NCBI GenBank assembly: GCA_002315385.1
Contig: DCHZ01000032.1
Span: forward strand, 1-64,000
Source: Firmicutes bacterium UBA1739
Lineage (GTDB): Bacteria > Bacillota > Clostridia > Peptostreptococcales > Anaerovoracaceae
DNA: 64,000 bases
Direction: 5' to 3'
Positions 1-8,094 of the stretch are shown here, one piece after another (position 1 is the first letter of the stretch; the number at the start of each line of letters is the position of its first letter). The position numbers and the translations under genes were made by a program. A model generated the notes under the pieces. That model did no database searches. It was not told the DNA's origin and saw nothing but the letters and a program-made list of their open reading frames with translations.

Positions 1-756
1 TCCGATATCTTGACAGAGGACCAGTTTTCTGCAGCCGGAGAATATACCCACCATATCTGTAACATTTGAAGTATCGAAGCTGCTAACGTCAATTGTTTCG
101 AGTTTTAGACAGTTTGCGAACATATCCGTCATATCTGTAACATTTGAAGTATCGAAGCTGCTAACGTCAATTGTTTTAAGATTTTCGCAAGAAGAGAACA
201 TTGCCTTCATGCTTTCAACATTTGACGTGTCAAGTCTGCTTACATCAACAGTTTCAAGTTCACTGCAATCACAGAACATACTAGTCATATCCGTTACTTC
301 CGAAGTATCCAGTCCGCTCAAATCAATGCTTACCAGATTTGAGCTATTTTTGAAATAAAACCAGTCCTTTGTAGATTCAGGCTTAACCTTATTTTGTCCA
401 CTGCCCTGTAAAACAACAGCGGAGCGTAAATAATTCGCTAAAGCCAAGTCATTCCAGGGCACGTCAGTTGTATCTGAGGAGAATGAATGGTCAATCCCAT
501 ACTCAGTATATGGTGGATCCGGTAACGTGAATGGTATCTCGTTTGCTGCCGGCAGATACTCGTCATAAGAAATTACCAGCTTGGGGTACTCATCACCGGA
601 TACCGAACCTGCTTCTTCATCCACAACAGTCCAATGGTAGGTTTCAACAACCGACTTAGCTCCGGAATCTCCGCCCGAATCAGCAAATGTAATTGCCGGC
701 ATCATACTTACTGTAACTGCAAGTGAAAGTATGATTGTTAAAATGTTTTTTTTCAT
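1..756 (-). CDS. BspA-type leucine-rich repeat surface protein (N-terminal part, runs off the window)
   Basis: These are the first 252 residues of an exported protein that continues past the left edge. A lysine-led signal peptide ends near residue 26 (ITFADS). From about residue 141 the chain is made of BspA-type leucine-rich repeats (DUF285 family) of about 26 residues, with a recurring SFDTSNVTDM core and a conserved F-x-x-C-x-x-L. Two neighbouring repeats share a 47-base identical stretch (52-98 and 130-176), a sign of recent duplication. Proteins of this family are cell-surface adhesins or surface scaffolds; the ligand cannot be told. The start at 756 has an AAGGA site about 9 bases upstream; an in-frame ATG at 762 is the alternative. 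Confidence 0.85.
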   Translation of the reverse strand, partial: MKKNILTIILSLAVTVSMMPAITFADSGGDSGAKSVVETYHWTVVDEEAGSVSGDEYPKLVISYDEYLPAANEIPFTLPDPPYTEYGIDHSFSSDTTDVPWNDLALANYLRSAVVLQGSGQNKVKPESTKDWFYFKNSSNLVSIDLSGLDTSEVTDMTSMFCDCSELETVDVSRLDTSNVESMKAMFSSCENLKTIDVSSFDTSNVTDMTDMFANCLKLETIDVSSFDTSNVTDMVGIFSGCRKLVLCQDIG

Positions 757-810
757 TATCATCTCTTCCTTCCGTAAAATTTTTACTTATTATCGATAAT
801 TAACTGTTTC

Positions 811-885
811 TTACAGTTTGCTTACTGTTATAATCTGAAAGCAAACACGCAAATCATCCGGAGGACCGGTGCTTTTGATTATCAT
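811..885 (-). CDS. Short ORF (24 codons) with a strong ribosome binding site, upstream of the BspA-type gene
   Basis: An AAAGGAGGGAAAG sequence lies five bases before an ATG at 885, and the frame closes with TAA at 811. The predicted product is 24 residues, starts MIIKSTGPPDDL and ends ITVSKL, with no signal peptide or membrane segment. It lies 54 bases upstream of the BspA-type gene on the same strand. The ribosome binding site is much stronger than expected by chance, so it may be a leader peptide or a very small protein. I recognise no family. It could also be a relic of the 5' end of a lost gene. Confidence 0.4.
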   Translation of the reverse strand: MIIKSTGPPDDLRVCFQIITVSKL

Positions 886-1571
886 AATACTTTCCCTCCT
901 TTCTCAAATCCGAAATGCTTCGGGTTTTCCTGAAATATATCTGTTCAAAATACCCTTAAGATATCAAAACAGCAGAATAATAGTTTGAATAGAATAATTA
1001 TATCCATATCAAAGGAGAAACCGACGTAGTGTATTCCTTTCTTAAAGGATGAAATGCCACCCCGGTGAATATTGCAGGTGCAACGATAATTGAAGATTCT
1101 AAGATGCTGATGCTTAGACACATCACAATGTTAAGAACAGCGCTGTTATTATTAGATAAAAATATTTACAGAAATATATAAAACAATATATAATTACAAT
1201 ATATTAATAGTATAAATCCTTGAGAATTATCTACAGGTAGTATCTTATTCGGGCGATATGTATAATTCACATCTCAGACTATATACAGACTTATCGTTAT
1301 TTACATCAGTTTATCAAAGTGATTTTCGACCTAATCGTTCCTTTGTTTAAACACATTTATTACTATACCACATAATCAACATTATGTCGAAAAAATTGTG
1401 TGACAACAGGACTTTAACCCTGCAGTTATGGTTGAGAAATTCTTATTAATGAAAAAGAGTGTCTTTATTTAGGTTTTGTCGAATATAAAATTAAAAAAGA
1501 GTATAACAGGATTATCGTCTGATGTAATAACTGTCAATGATTCTATTCGCGAATCACCAAAAACAAAAAGA
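886..1571. other. Long AT-rich intergenic region without a supported gene
   Basis: No frame here has a convincing start, ribosome binding site and length. It separates the BspA-type locus from the superoxide dismutase terminator. Two TGTCGAA heptamers, the core of the Spo0A box, occur at 1385-1391 and 1477-1483. An AAAGGAG at 1012-1018 is followed only by very short frames. It may hold the promoter of the short ORF and surface protein gene, but no clear -35/-10 pair stands out. Confidence 0.5.
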
Positions 1572-1604
1572 ACAGTACGACTTATAACCGAATCGTCGTA
1601 CTGT
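1572..1604 (-). terminator. Intrinsic terminator after superoxide dismutase (bidirectional shape)
   Basis: A perfect 10-bp stem (ACAGTACGAC with GTCGTACTGT) and a 13-base loop lie 22 bases past the stop codon of the dismutase gene. On the minus strand it is followed by TTCTTTTTGTTTTT. The plus strand also carries a short T run, so it could stop transcription from both sides. Confidence 0.85.
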
Positions 1605-1625
1605 CTGTTTTTAAACTCTTAATAA

Positions 1626-2288
1626 TCAGAATCCGAATTCAAATTTTTTGTTTTTTTCGTTTATTGTTTCGAAGGTTTTTTCCGCCTGTTCCCAGTCAAA
1701 CAGTTCCCACAGATTTTCCAGATAATCTCTTTTTTTATTCTGATAATCCAGATAATAAGCGTGCTCCCACATATCCGCGGCGGCGATTATTGTGTAATTT
1801 TTCTCAGAAAGTGTATCCTGATTGCTCTGGGTAATTATCTGAATCCAGCTTTGCGGTGTAACAACCAGAAAAGCGTATCCGGAGCCGAATACTTTCAGGG
1901 CTTCGGCAATGAATTCCTCTTTCATAGCCTCGAAGCTCCCAAAAAATTCAATTACGGCATCGGCAAGCTCGCCTTCAGGTTCAGGCTTTCCTTCGGGCTT
2001 CAAATGTGAAAAGAAGGTCTCATGATTGAAAATCCCTCCCGCATTGCGGAGAATCGGATTTCTTGCTTCCGCATGAAGCTCTGATTCTCTGGAAAAAAAC
2101 TCATCCAGAGTCCAGCCCCGGTATTCGGGATAATCCTGAAGAACAGCATTCAGATTATTGATGTAGCTCATGTAATGTCCGTTATAGTGCACCTTTACAG
2201 CTTCGGGACTGAACTTCGGGGAAAGCTCTTCCGGAGTATAATTAAGCTGCAGCGGCTCAAACGGGTAGGTTTTGTGTAAATTTCTCAT
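1626..2288 (-). CDS. sodA: Superoxide dismutase, Fe/Mn family, Mn-type signature
   Basis: This enzyme converts superoxide to oxygen and hydrogen peroxide. The 220 residues cover both family domains. Metal ligands by alignment are H34 (VKVHYNGHY), H89 (FNHETFF), D172 and H176 (ADMWEHAYYLDY). The AGGxxNH stretch near residue 83 and the NQD motif near residue 157 are those of Mn enzymes, since iron enzymes usually carry a glutamine in the first site. Metal use is inference and the protein could be cambialistic. The gene stands alone, with an AGGAGG-type site at its start and a terminator after its stop. No signal peptide is visible, so it is cytoplasmic. Confidence 0.93.
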   Translation of the reverse strand: MRNLHKTYPFEPLQLNYTPEELSPKFSPEAVKVHYNGHYMSYINNLNAVLQDYPEYRGWTLDEFFSRESELHAEARNPILRNAGGIFNHETFFSHLKPEGKPEPEGELADAVIEFFGSFEAMKEEFIAEALKVFGSGYAFLVVTPQSWIQIITQSNQDTLSEKNYTIIAAADMWEHAYYLDYQNKKRDYLENLWELFDWEQAEKTFETINEKNKKFEFGF

Positions 2289-2425
2289 CTTCTCCTCCTA
2301 TTTCATCATTATATTAGTAATACTCTATTAAAATCATTTCAAAATTATCACTTTGATTCCGCATTATATTTATTCTGTCCGGAATTTACCCTGTATTCAG
2401 GCAAATCTGAGAAAACAGAATTCTT

Positions 2426-3094
2426 CTATCTGATTGTCCAGTCAATAGGTTCAGCTCCCCCGGACATCAGAAACTCGTTTGTCGCGGAAAAATGCCTGCA
2501 TCCGAAAAATCCGTTGTGAGCCGACAATGGACTTGGATGAGGAGCAGTCAGAATTCTATGAACCGGATTTGTAATCATAGCTGACTTTGAACGTGCATTC
2601 GCACCCCAGAGCATGAAAACAATCGGCTCATTTCGCTCATTAAGTCGGCTGATTACTGTGTCAGTGAAGGTTTCCCACCCTTTCCCTTTATGGGAATTGG
2701 CCGCACCTGCTCTTACAGTCAGCACCGTGTTCAGGAGAAGAACCCCCTGCTCTGCCCAGCTTAGCAGATAGCCGTGATTCGGGATTTCAAATCCTACATC
2801 ATCATGAAGTTCTTTGTAAATATTTTTCAATGACGGAGGTACAGGTACGCCGTGCTGCACGGAAAAGCACATCCCGTGGGCCTGCCCCGGTCCGTGATAA
2901 GGATCCTGTCCGATCAGTACTGCTTTGACTTTATTGTAGGGTGTAAATTTAAACGCATTGAATATGTCGTACATTGAGGGATATATAGTATAATTTTTGT
3001 ATTCGTATTTCAGAAACTGTCTCAGTGAAATGTAATAATCCTTATCAAATTCCCCCTTCAGTATTTCGTCCCAGTCATTTCCAAACTTTACCAT
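2426..3094 (-). CDS. ung: Uracil-DNA glycosylase, family 1
   Basis: The enzyme removes uracil from DNA in base excision repair. The 222-residue product has the water-activating motif GQDPYH (catalytic Asp64), the LLLNTVLTVR segment and the DNA-intercalation motif HPSPLSAHNGFFG (His186). The frame extends upstream to 3151, but the start at 3094 is preceded by GGAGG with five-base spacing and gives the normal family length and N-terminus. A TATAAT hexamer on the minus strand at 3140-3145 may be its -10 box. The gene is divergent from the zinc-ribbon gene that follows. Confidence 0.95.
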   Translation of the reverse strand: MVKFGNDWDEILKGEFDKDYYISLRQFLKYEYKNYTIYPSMYDIFNAFKFTPYNKVKAVLIGQDPYHGPGQAHGMCFSVQHGVPVPPSLKNIYKELHDDVGFEIPNHGYLLSWAEQGVLLLNTVLTVRAGAANSHKGKGWETFTDTVISRLNERNEPIVFMLWGANARSKSAMITNPVHRILTAPHPSPLSAHNGFFGCRHFSATNEFLMSGGAEPIDWTIR

Positions 3095-3190
3095 TTTTTC
3101 CTCCGAGAACACAGTATAATTTCCTTCAGGTATAATTACATTATAATACATTTCAGTAAGAAAAACGAGGAAAATATAATGATATTTTGG

Positions 3191-3219
3191 TTGTTATAAA
3201 ATCAAAAATATGAGATAAT
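3191..3219 (+). promoter_or_regulatory. Promoter of the zinc-ribbon / Ig-like membrane protein pair
   Basis: TTGTTA and GATAAT are separated by 17 bases, and the -10 is preceded by TGA, an extended -10 element. The first codon of the downstream gene lies about 35 bases further on. Confidence 0.6.
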
Positions 3220-3254
3220 ATAAGTTACCATTGATGTGGGAGGTGGTTTGCATT

Positions 3255-4286
3255 ATGAAATGCGCAAAATGCGGTGCCGTAATTCCTGACAACAGCAGAT
3301 TCTGTCTGGAATGCGGTTCAAAAATAGAAACCAAAAAGAATGATAGTGACAATATTTTTACAAGAAGAATACATTATTCCTATGGGAACAACCAGTCCTG
3401 CGGAGGAAAATCCGATATTGTAGTCCGGAACGGATTCGTGTATTACATAGTCAGAGACGATAACCGTTTTGAAATCAGAGTAGCACCTCTTAGTGACAAT
3501 GATAATATTCAGACATTGTATTCAGTTGAAGGCCCCGGGAGCTTTGCATCATGTATTAATATGGTGGAGGATGAGCTTATTTTTTACGAACATTCAAATG
3601 AAGACAGCATTACTGCCGTGAATGTGTATTCCGGAGAAAAACGTGATATTATTAAAGGCTATGCAGTGGATTCAGTATGGATTGAAAATGAGCTGCTGCT
3701 GTTCACTGAGAAAGGATGTCTGTTTTCCGCAGGTATTAACGGCGAGAATTTTTTCGAATACTCTCTTCCGTTTAAAATTGAAGACAGAATTTTCGGTTAC
3801 AACGGCAGGCTTTATGTGATTTCCCAAGGCGGCTCCGAAGTATTTGAAATACTGTATGGAAAGAATAAATACAGAAGCATGGAGTTTTCTGCAGGCGGTG
3901 ATATGATATACGGAATAATAGGAAATCTCTATTTTTCACCTTCTGACGAATATCGGGAAAAAGTTATTCTGTGCAAAAGTATTGATTCGCTGGAAGTCAA
4001 TAACGGAATAAAAGATATCGAACGCCTGGTAACAGCATTTGAACAGTATGTGATTTTTTCCCGGGCGAACGAAAAAAGCTGTTCATTTGCATGGAATGTG
4101 CAGACTTTGAGAGTATATAAGCTGAACCGATATCTTGATCTGATACCATACAGCTTTTCTCAGGCTCTGAGCGATTACATACTTATTCAGAATGAGAGAA
4201 AGCTTTATAAAATACCGGCTCCTGTATTTTTCCAGGGGGACGAGCCTGTTTTCGATGATGAGCGGTATTTATTTGTGGAATTATAA
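3255..4286 (+). CDS. Zinc-ribbon protein with propeller-like C-terminal region, function unknown
   Basis: The N-terminus is a short zinc ribbon with paired cysteines at residues 3, 6, 17 and 20 (MKCAKCG and FCLECG). The remaining 320 residues contain repeated short strand-forming blocks with aromatic YYI / LYFI patterns, which resemble the blades of a beta-propeller; this is inference. No enzyme motif, signal peptide or membrane segment is visible. The start at 3255 was chosen because GGAGGTG lies nine bases before it; the frame itself opens at 3231. It is followed after 13 bases by an exported membrane protein in the same operon, so the pair probably works together. Confidence 0.75.
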   Translation: MKCAKCGAVIPDNSRFCLECGSKIETKKNDSDNIFTRRIHYSYGNNQSCGGKSDIVVRNGFVYYIVRDDNRFEIRVAPLSDNDNIQTLYSVEGPGSFASCINMVEDELIFYEHSNEDSITAVNVYSGEKRDIIKGYAVDSVWIENELLLFTEKGCLFSAGINGENFFEYSLPFKIEDRIFGYNGRLYVISQGGSEVFEILYGKNKYRSMEFSAGGDMIYGIIGNLYFSPSDEYREKVILCKSIDSLEVNNGIKDIERLVTAFEQYVIFSRANEKSCSFAWNVQTLRVYKLNRYLDLIPYSFSQALSDYILIQNERKLYKIPAPVFFQGDEPVFDDERYLFVEL

Positions 4287-4299
4287 AGGAGGTTACAAA

Positions 4300-5595
4300 A
4301 TGAGAAAAATAACAGCTATCATTATTGCGTTAATTCTGTTATCGGCAATGACGGTTTCGTCATTTGCGGCAATAGCTGTAAGTGTGGATGTTAAGATGGA
4401 TACACAGGATAACTCCTACACTCTGATTGCAAATGCAGCAACGGAAACTGCAGAAAACCAGAAGCTAAACTACAAATGGTATGAATGTAATGCAGACGGA
4501 AGCAATTCTGTTGAAATCAATGCTGCGGGAAATGTTCTTCAGCCCTATGCCGGTGACAAAGACAAATATTATTACTGCACTGTTTCGAAAACGTCTGAAA
4601 ACGGAGAGTCTCTGGATTACGGTGCATCGGATGTAATTAAGATACAGAAGAATTCAAATCAGGAAAACGGGGCACAGATTTTTACATTCTCGGTAACGGG
4701 TATTGACGAACCTGTCGTTGGGGAAAAACCTGACACAACTGCTGAAATTGCGGGAGATGCCGCAACTGCCGGATATACTGTATCATCGGTAACCTGGAGC
4801 CCGTCGGATGCGACTTTTAAGGCGGACAAACCTTACAAGGTTACTGTTCGTGTAAAGCTTAATGAAGGCGCCTCAGTCGGAACCGGTGCGGTTTTCCTGA
4901 TTAACGGTTATTCATCTGTTCTTGAAGGCGGAGATTCTTCCACAGGAGAAATAACTTTTTCCTATACATATAAATCGGCTGCGGCAACTCCTGAAGAAGA
5001 GACTGATCAGGAACCGGTTAAAGTTGTAGATAAAGTGACCGAGGTTGCCGAAGCCCTCCCCGCTCCTCTGGGTATTCCGGGATGGATCTGGGCAGGAATT
5101 ATTATTATCGCAATAATTGCATTAATAGTGGCTATTGTTTCCAGATCTGCTGCTAAAAAAAGAAAAAAGGAATCAAAGGAAAACATTATCGGAGATATTT
5201 ATGAGGACAAAATAGGCAAGTATAATATTCCGGAACATGCCAAAAGGGTAAAATCGGTAAAAGAAGATGATGATATTCAGGAGAATTCCGGAGATACCGG
5301 CGAAGATGATTCCGGTATTGAATCTGATATGCAAAAGGAAGATGCTCCGTCAGGCGGTTCCGAAACAGACGGAGTGCCGGATAATAATATCAGCTATTAC
5401 GAAGATGATAAACGCTCTTCTTTTGATATGGAATTTACCTCTTCAGGCGGAGGAAATCCGGAAAAAGAAAATGACAGCAGAATGGCAGATTCCGAAGCGG
5501 AGACTTTCGGAGATTCTAATGCGGAGCTTGGCAGTTCGGACAGTGAAAAAATGCCCCAAAACGATTACAACAGTAAGAAAAGGAAACTAAAATAA
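4300..5595 (+). CDS. Exported single-span membrane protein with Ig-like domains and an acidic cytoplasmic tail
   Basis: The 431-residue product has a signal peptide (about 1-24, ending SSFAA) and an Ig-like domain with a W...C...C pattern (residues 55-115). A second beta domain (128-226) has the GIDEPVVGEKP / YTVSSVTWSP layout seen in bacterial surface proteins. A transmembrane helix (262-281) and a lysine-rich stop-transfer follow, then about 140 highly acidic, low-complexity residues in the cytoplasm. The start at 4300 has AAAGGAGG seven bases upstream. It follows the zinc-ribbon gene after 13 bases and ends at a strong terminator. The topology suggests a surface sensor or anchor; function is unknown. 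Confidence 0.78.
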   Translation: MRKITAIIIALILLSAMTVSSFAAIAVSVDVKMDTQDNSYTLIANAATETAENQKLNYKWYECNADGSNSVEINAAGNVLQPYAGDKDKYYYCTVSKTSENGESLDYGASDVIKIQKNSNQENGAQIFTFSVTGIDEPVVGEKPDTTAEIAGDAATAGYTVSSVTWSPSDATFKADKPYKVTVRVKLNEGASVGTGAVFLINGYSSVLEGGDSSTGEITFSYTYKSAAATPEEETDQEPVKVVDKVTEVAEALPAPLGIPGWIWAGIIIIAIIALIVAIVSRSAAKKRKKESKENIIGDIYEDKIGKYNIPEHAKRVKSVKEDDDIQENSGDTGEDDSGIESDMQKEDAPSGGSETDGVPDNNISYYEDDKRSSFDMEFTSSGGGNPEKENDSRMADSEAETFGDSNAELGSSDSEKMPQNDYNSKKRKLK

Positions 5596-5604
5596 GGAGA
5601 ATGT

Positions 5605-5655
5605 AAAAGGATATCTTTCTGTGACTGAAAACCAATCCGGAAATGATATCCTTTT
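5605..5655 (+). terminator. Intrinsic terminator of the zinc-ribbon / Ig-like operon
   Basis: An 11-bp perfect stem (AAAAGGATATC with GATATCCTTTT) closes a 29-base loop and runs into a T-rich tail, ten bases after the stop codon. Confidence 0.75.
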
Positions 5656-5663
5656 CTTTCTTA

Positions 5664-6077
5664 TTATTTCTCTTTTTTCGCCAGTTTGGGATGTTTAACA
5701 GAACCCATGGGAAGATTATGGTGATAAAGATACATATTCATCTCATCTTCCAGCTCAAGGTCTCTTTCCCCTGCGAGGTTCTCCAGATGGTGAGTAAGCT
5801 CATGGTATAAAGTATGTCTGAGGACATCTCTCCAGGTCTCTTCCGATGCATCTTCTCCATAAAGTGCAACAAAAGAACCGTAATAGATTTTTACGAGTCT
5901 GCCCATGGTGGAACTGACGCAGTATTCACCCATTGTGTACAGGTCATTATGTTTTGCTTCGGGACTGATTTTTCTGTTTGGGAGAAGAAGTACTCCTCCG
6001 TTTAGATCCTTAAAAATCCTCTCCGGTAATTCGTTTACAAGGTCTTCAAGTATTACATGTGCTTCGTCAATTGTCAT
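5664..6077 (-). CDS. Zincin-like metallopeptidase family protein
   Basis: This 137-residue protein has the HExxH zinc motif (HELTHHLENLAGERDLE) in its C-terminal half, after a small alpha/beta N-terminal region beginning MTIDEAHVILEDLV. Size and layout match the minimal zincin-like metallopeptidase family (Zincin_1 type, once DUF1025), whose substrates are not established. The start at 6077 is preceded by TTGGAGGTGAG; the frame opens at 6125. It lies 40 bases after nudC on the same strand and is probably co-transcribed. No signal peptide is seen, so it acts in the cytoplasm. Confidence 0.8.
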   Translation of the reverse strand: MTIDEAHVILEDLVNELPERIFKDLNGGVLLLPNRKISPEAKHNDLYTMGEYCVSSTMGRLVKIYYGSFVALYGEDASEETWRDVLRHTLYHELTHHLENLAGERDLELEDEMNMYLYHHNLPMGSVKHPKLAKKEK

Positions 6078-6117
6078 TGTCTCACCTCCAATTTGCGGAA
6101 TAATTATTTCCGGTGCA

Positions 6118-6948
6118 TTATTCAAGCCCGTTCTTAAATCTGATTATCATTTCATTTGTAAGACTGATTCCGTCAGGTTCAATATCAAGCTCATCCCTAT
6201 TCACCCATTTGCCGACGGAAAGCTCGTCCGTGTCGAGTATGATTTCATCCGAACCTTCCGGTTCACAGAAAAAGCCCATAAGAAGAGTATCTGAGAAAGA
6301 CCAGGGCTGGGATTTATAATATCTAAGGTTTTTAACCTTTATCCCAACTTCCTCGAGGACTTCGCGATGAACGGTTTCTTCGACAGTTTCCCCTATTTCA
6401 GTAAAACCTGCTATCAATGCATAGCGTTTGTATTCCCTGTTTGCATATTTTGTCAGAAGAATTCTGTCTCCGTCAGTTACGGCCACAATTACTGCCGGTG
6501 ATATCCTCGGATACAGTGAATTTCCGCAGGAAGTGCATTTGAGCATTCTTTCTTTTTTATCATGAATAAGCGGATGGCCGCATCTGCCGCAGAATCTGTT
6601 GCCTTTGTACCAGTTGTTTAACTGAAATGCGGTAACGGCAGCAAAAGCCATATGCTTTGATTTGTATTTATAGAAATCTCTCAGACCGGTAAATGAAAAT
6701 TCGCTGTTTCTTTTTATAAACAGCTCTGTCTCCTCATAATCGGCAAATCCGATAAAATAGGAAATGCTGTTAATTGAGAATCCGTATCGGAATTCTGCAT
6801 TAAGTGAGCTTATCTGAGAGAACAGCGGAAAGTCACTTTTTCCTGCGAGGACTCTGCCTCCTTTTACAATAATTATTCTGCTGTTTTCTTCCGGATGGCA
6901 GCTTCTGTACTGATTATCATAAACATCCGGAAAAATATCCTGTATCAT
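6118..6948 (-). CDS. nudC: NudC-type NAD(H) pyrophosphatase / NAD-decapping Nudix hydrolase
   Basis: The 276-residue protein has an N-terminal NudC domain, then a four-cysteine zinc ribbon (FCGRCG ... CTSCG, about residues 120-140) and a Nudix domain. The Nudix box fits GX5EX7REUXEEXGU exactly (GFTEIGETVEETVHREVLEE). It is followed by the NudC signature SQPWSFSDTLL, close to the SQPWPFPxS motif that marks NADH specificity. Such enzymes hydrolyse NADH and remove NAD caps from RNA 5' ends. The ribosome binding site is AAAGGAG. The metallopeptidase gene follows in the same direction. Confidence 0.92.
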   Translation of the reverse strand: MIQDIFPDVYDNQYRSCHPEENSRIIIVKGGRVLAGKSDFPLFSQISSLNAEFRYGFSINSISYFIGFADYEETELFIKRNSEFSFTGLRDFYKYKSKHMAFAAVTAFQLNNWYKGNRFCGRCGHPLIHDKKERMLKCTSCGNSLYPRISPAVIVAVTDGDRILLTKYANREYKRYALIAGFTEIGETVEETVHREVLEEVGIKVKNLRYYKSQPWSFSDTLLMGFFCEPEGSDEIILDTDELSVGKWVNRDELDIEPDGISLTNEMIIRFKNGLE

Positions 6949-7032
6949 TTTATACTCCTTTAATAACTGACAACTGCTGGCTGATAAAGCATTCTTACCA
7001 TTACAGAATTAATATACCACAAAAAAAACATC

Positions 7033-7070
7033 GAGGCAATCTGTCTGAGATAGTGTCAGCAAATTGCCTC
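7033..7070 (-). terminator. Intrinsic terminator after the P1 peptidase gene
   Basis: An 8-bp stem (GAGGCAAT with ATTGCCTC) lies just past the stop codon at 7078. On the minus strand it is followed by GATG and a run of nine T. It closes the yhdT-panF-peptidase transcription unit. Confidence 0.8.
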
Positions 7071-7077
7071 AGAATTT

Positions 7078-8049
7078 CTATTTTAAATCGCAGGCGGCGG
7101 TTAAACCGTAAGCAGAGCGGGCATTCCTTACTGCATTATTTACTGCCCGGGCAATAACCTCTGTTGCCATAGCACTCAGTGAATCCGGATATACTTCCAC
7201 ATCTCCGGCAGAAGCCAGAAATATGGTGTCCCCGTCCACCGAGGTGTGCACAGGCCGGATTGTCTGAGCAAATCCGTCATGTGCAGCCTGTGCTATTTTA
7301 GTGCACTCGGACTTCGTAAGCCTTGCATTTGTGATGATGCATCCCAGAGTAGTATTAATGCTTTCTGCGTAAAGATTAATATCGCGTTCAATGTATTCAT
7401 ACAGAGTCTCCTGAGTCGATGATAATCCGTTTTTATCTTTATTCAGCATTCCGGCTATTTGTTTATGGGAATCATAATCAAAAACATCACCCAATGCGTT
7501 TACGGCTACAATTGCACCGCATTGTATTTTTCCGATCTGAGCGGCATAAATACCGATGCCGCTTTTCATTGCATATTTTTCTCCCAGCAATTTACCGATA
7601 GCTGCACCTGTACCGGCACCCGCATTACCCTGTTCGGGTTCTTCGTTTTTTTCAGAGCTTTTGCAGGCTTCATAACCCATAGCAGAATCCGGACGGCATT
7701 TAAAATCGCCTACCCACAAATCAAACAGGGATGCACCGACTACAATTGGCACAACACCGCATGTTACGTCAAATCCTATACCCTTTTCCTCAAGATACTT
7801 CATTGCTCCGTCTCCGGCGGCAAGTCCGTAGGCACTTCCCCCCGAAAGCATCACACAGTGTACCTTATCTACAGTATTAACCGGTCTCAGAAGCTCCGAT
7901 TCTCTGGATGCCGGAGATCCGCCCCTTACATCCATGCCGGCAACAGCACCTTTATCGCAGATGATAGCTGTGCAGCCTGTACCTCCGGGAATGCTCTGAG
8001 CATGACCGATTCTGAATCCTTTAATATCCGAGATTTTTATTTCTTTCAT
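7078..8049 (-). CDS. P1 (S58) family self-processing aminopeptidase/amidase, DmpA/NylC type
   Basis: This 323-residue protein belongs to the N-terminal-nucleophile peptidases that cleave themselves into two chains. N-terminal family motifs are present (GFRIGHAQ, VRGGSPASRE, MLSGGSAYGLAAGDG), and INTTLGC near residues 231-237 matches the autocleavage site of NylC, with Thr233 the expected nucleophile. A second block, AHDGFAQTIRPVHTSVDGD, also fits. Members act as beta-aminopeptidases, D-aminopeptidases or nylon-oligomer amidases; the substrate here is unknown. It lies 45 bases after panF and before a terminator, so it is likely co-transcribed with pantothenate uptake. Pantothenate is an amide of beta-alanine, which makes a link plausible but unproven. 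Confidence 0.88.
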   Translation of the reverse strand: MKEIKISDIKGFRIGHAQSIPGGTGCTAIICDKGAVAGMDVRGGSPASRESELLRPVNTVDKVHCVMLSGGSAYGLAAGDGAMKYLEEKGIGFDVTCGVVPIVVGASLFDLWVGDFKCRPDSAMGYEACKSSEKNEEPEQGNAGAGTGAAIGKLLGEKYAMKSGIGIYAAQIGKIQCGAIVAVNALGDVFDYDSHKQIAGMLNKDKNGLSSTQETLYEYIERDINLYAESINTTLGCIITNARLTKSECTKIAQAAHDGFAQTIRPVHTSVDGDTIFLASAGDVEVYPDSLSAMATEVIARAVNNAVRNARSAYGLTAACDLK

Positions 8050-8094
8050 CTTTTCCCCTTTTTATTACACCGGTATCGATTGATGAATACCGAA

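Noticed and set aside
52..176. A mobile or satellite repeat at the left edge
   Set aside because: The 78-base periodic similarity is explained by the leucine-rich repeats of the BspA-type protein.
1065..1181. Plus-strand GTG-started frame of 38 codons (NIAGATIIEDSK...)
   Set aside because: No ribosome binding site at a proper distance, no domain, and it lies in an AT-rich region; most likely chance.
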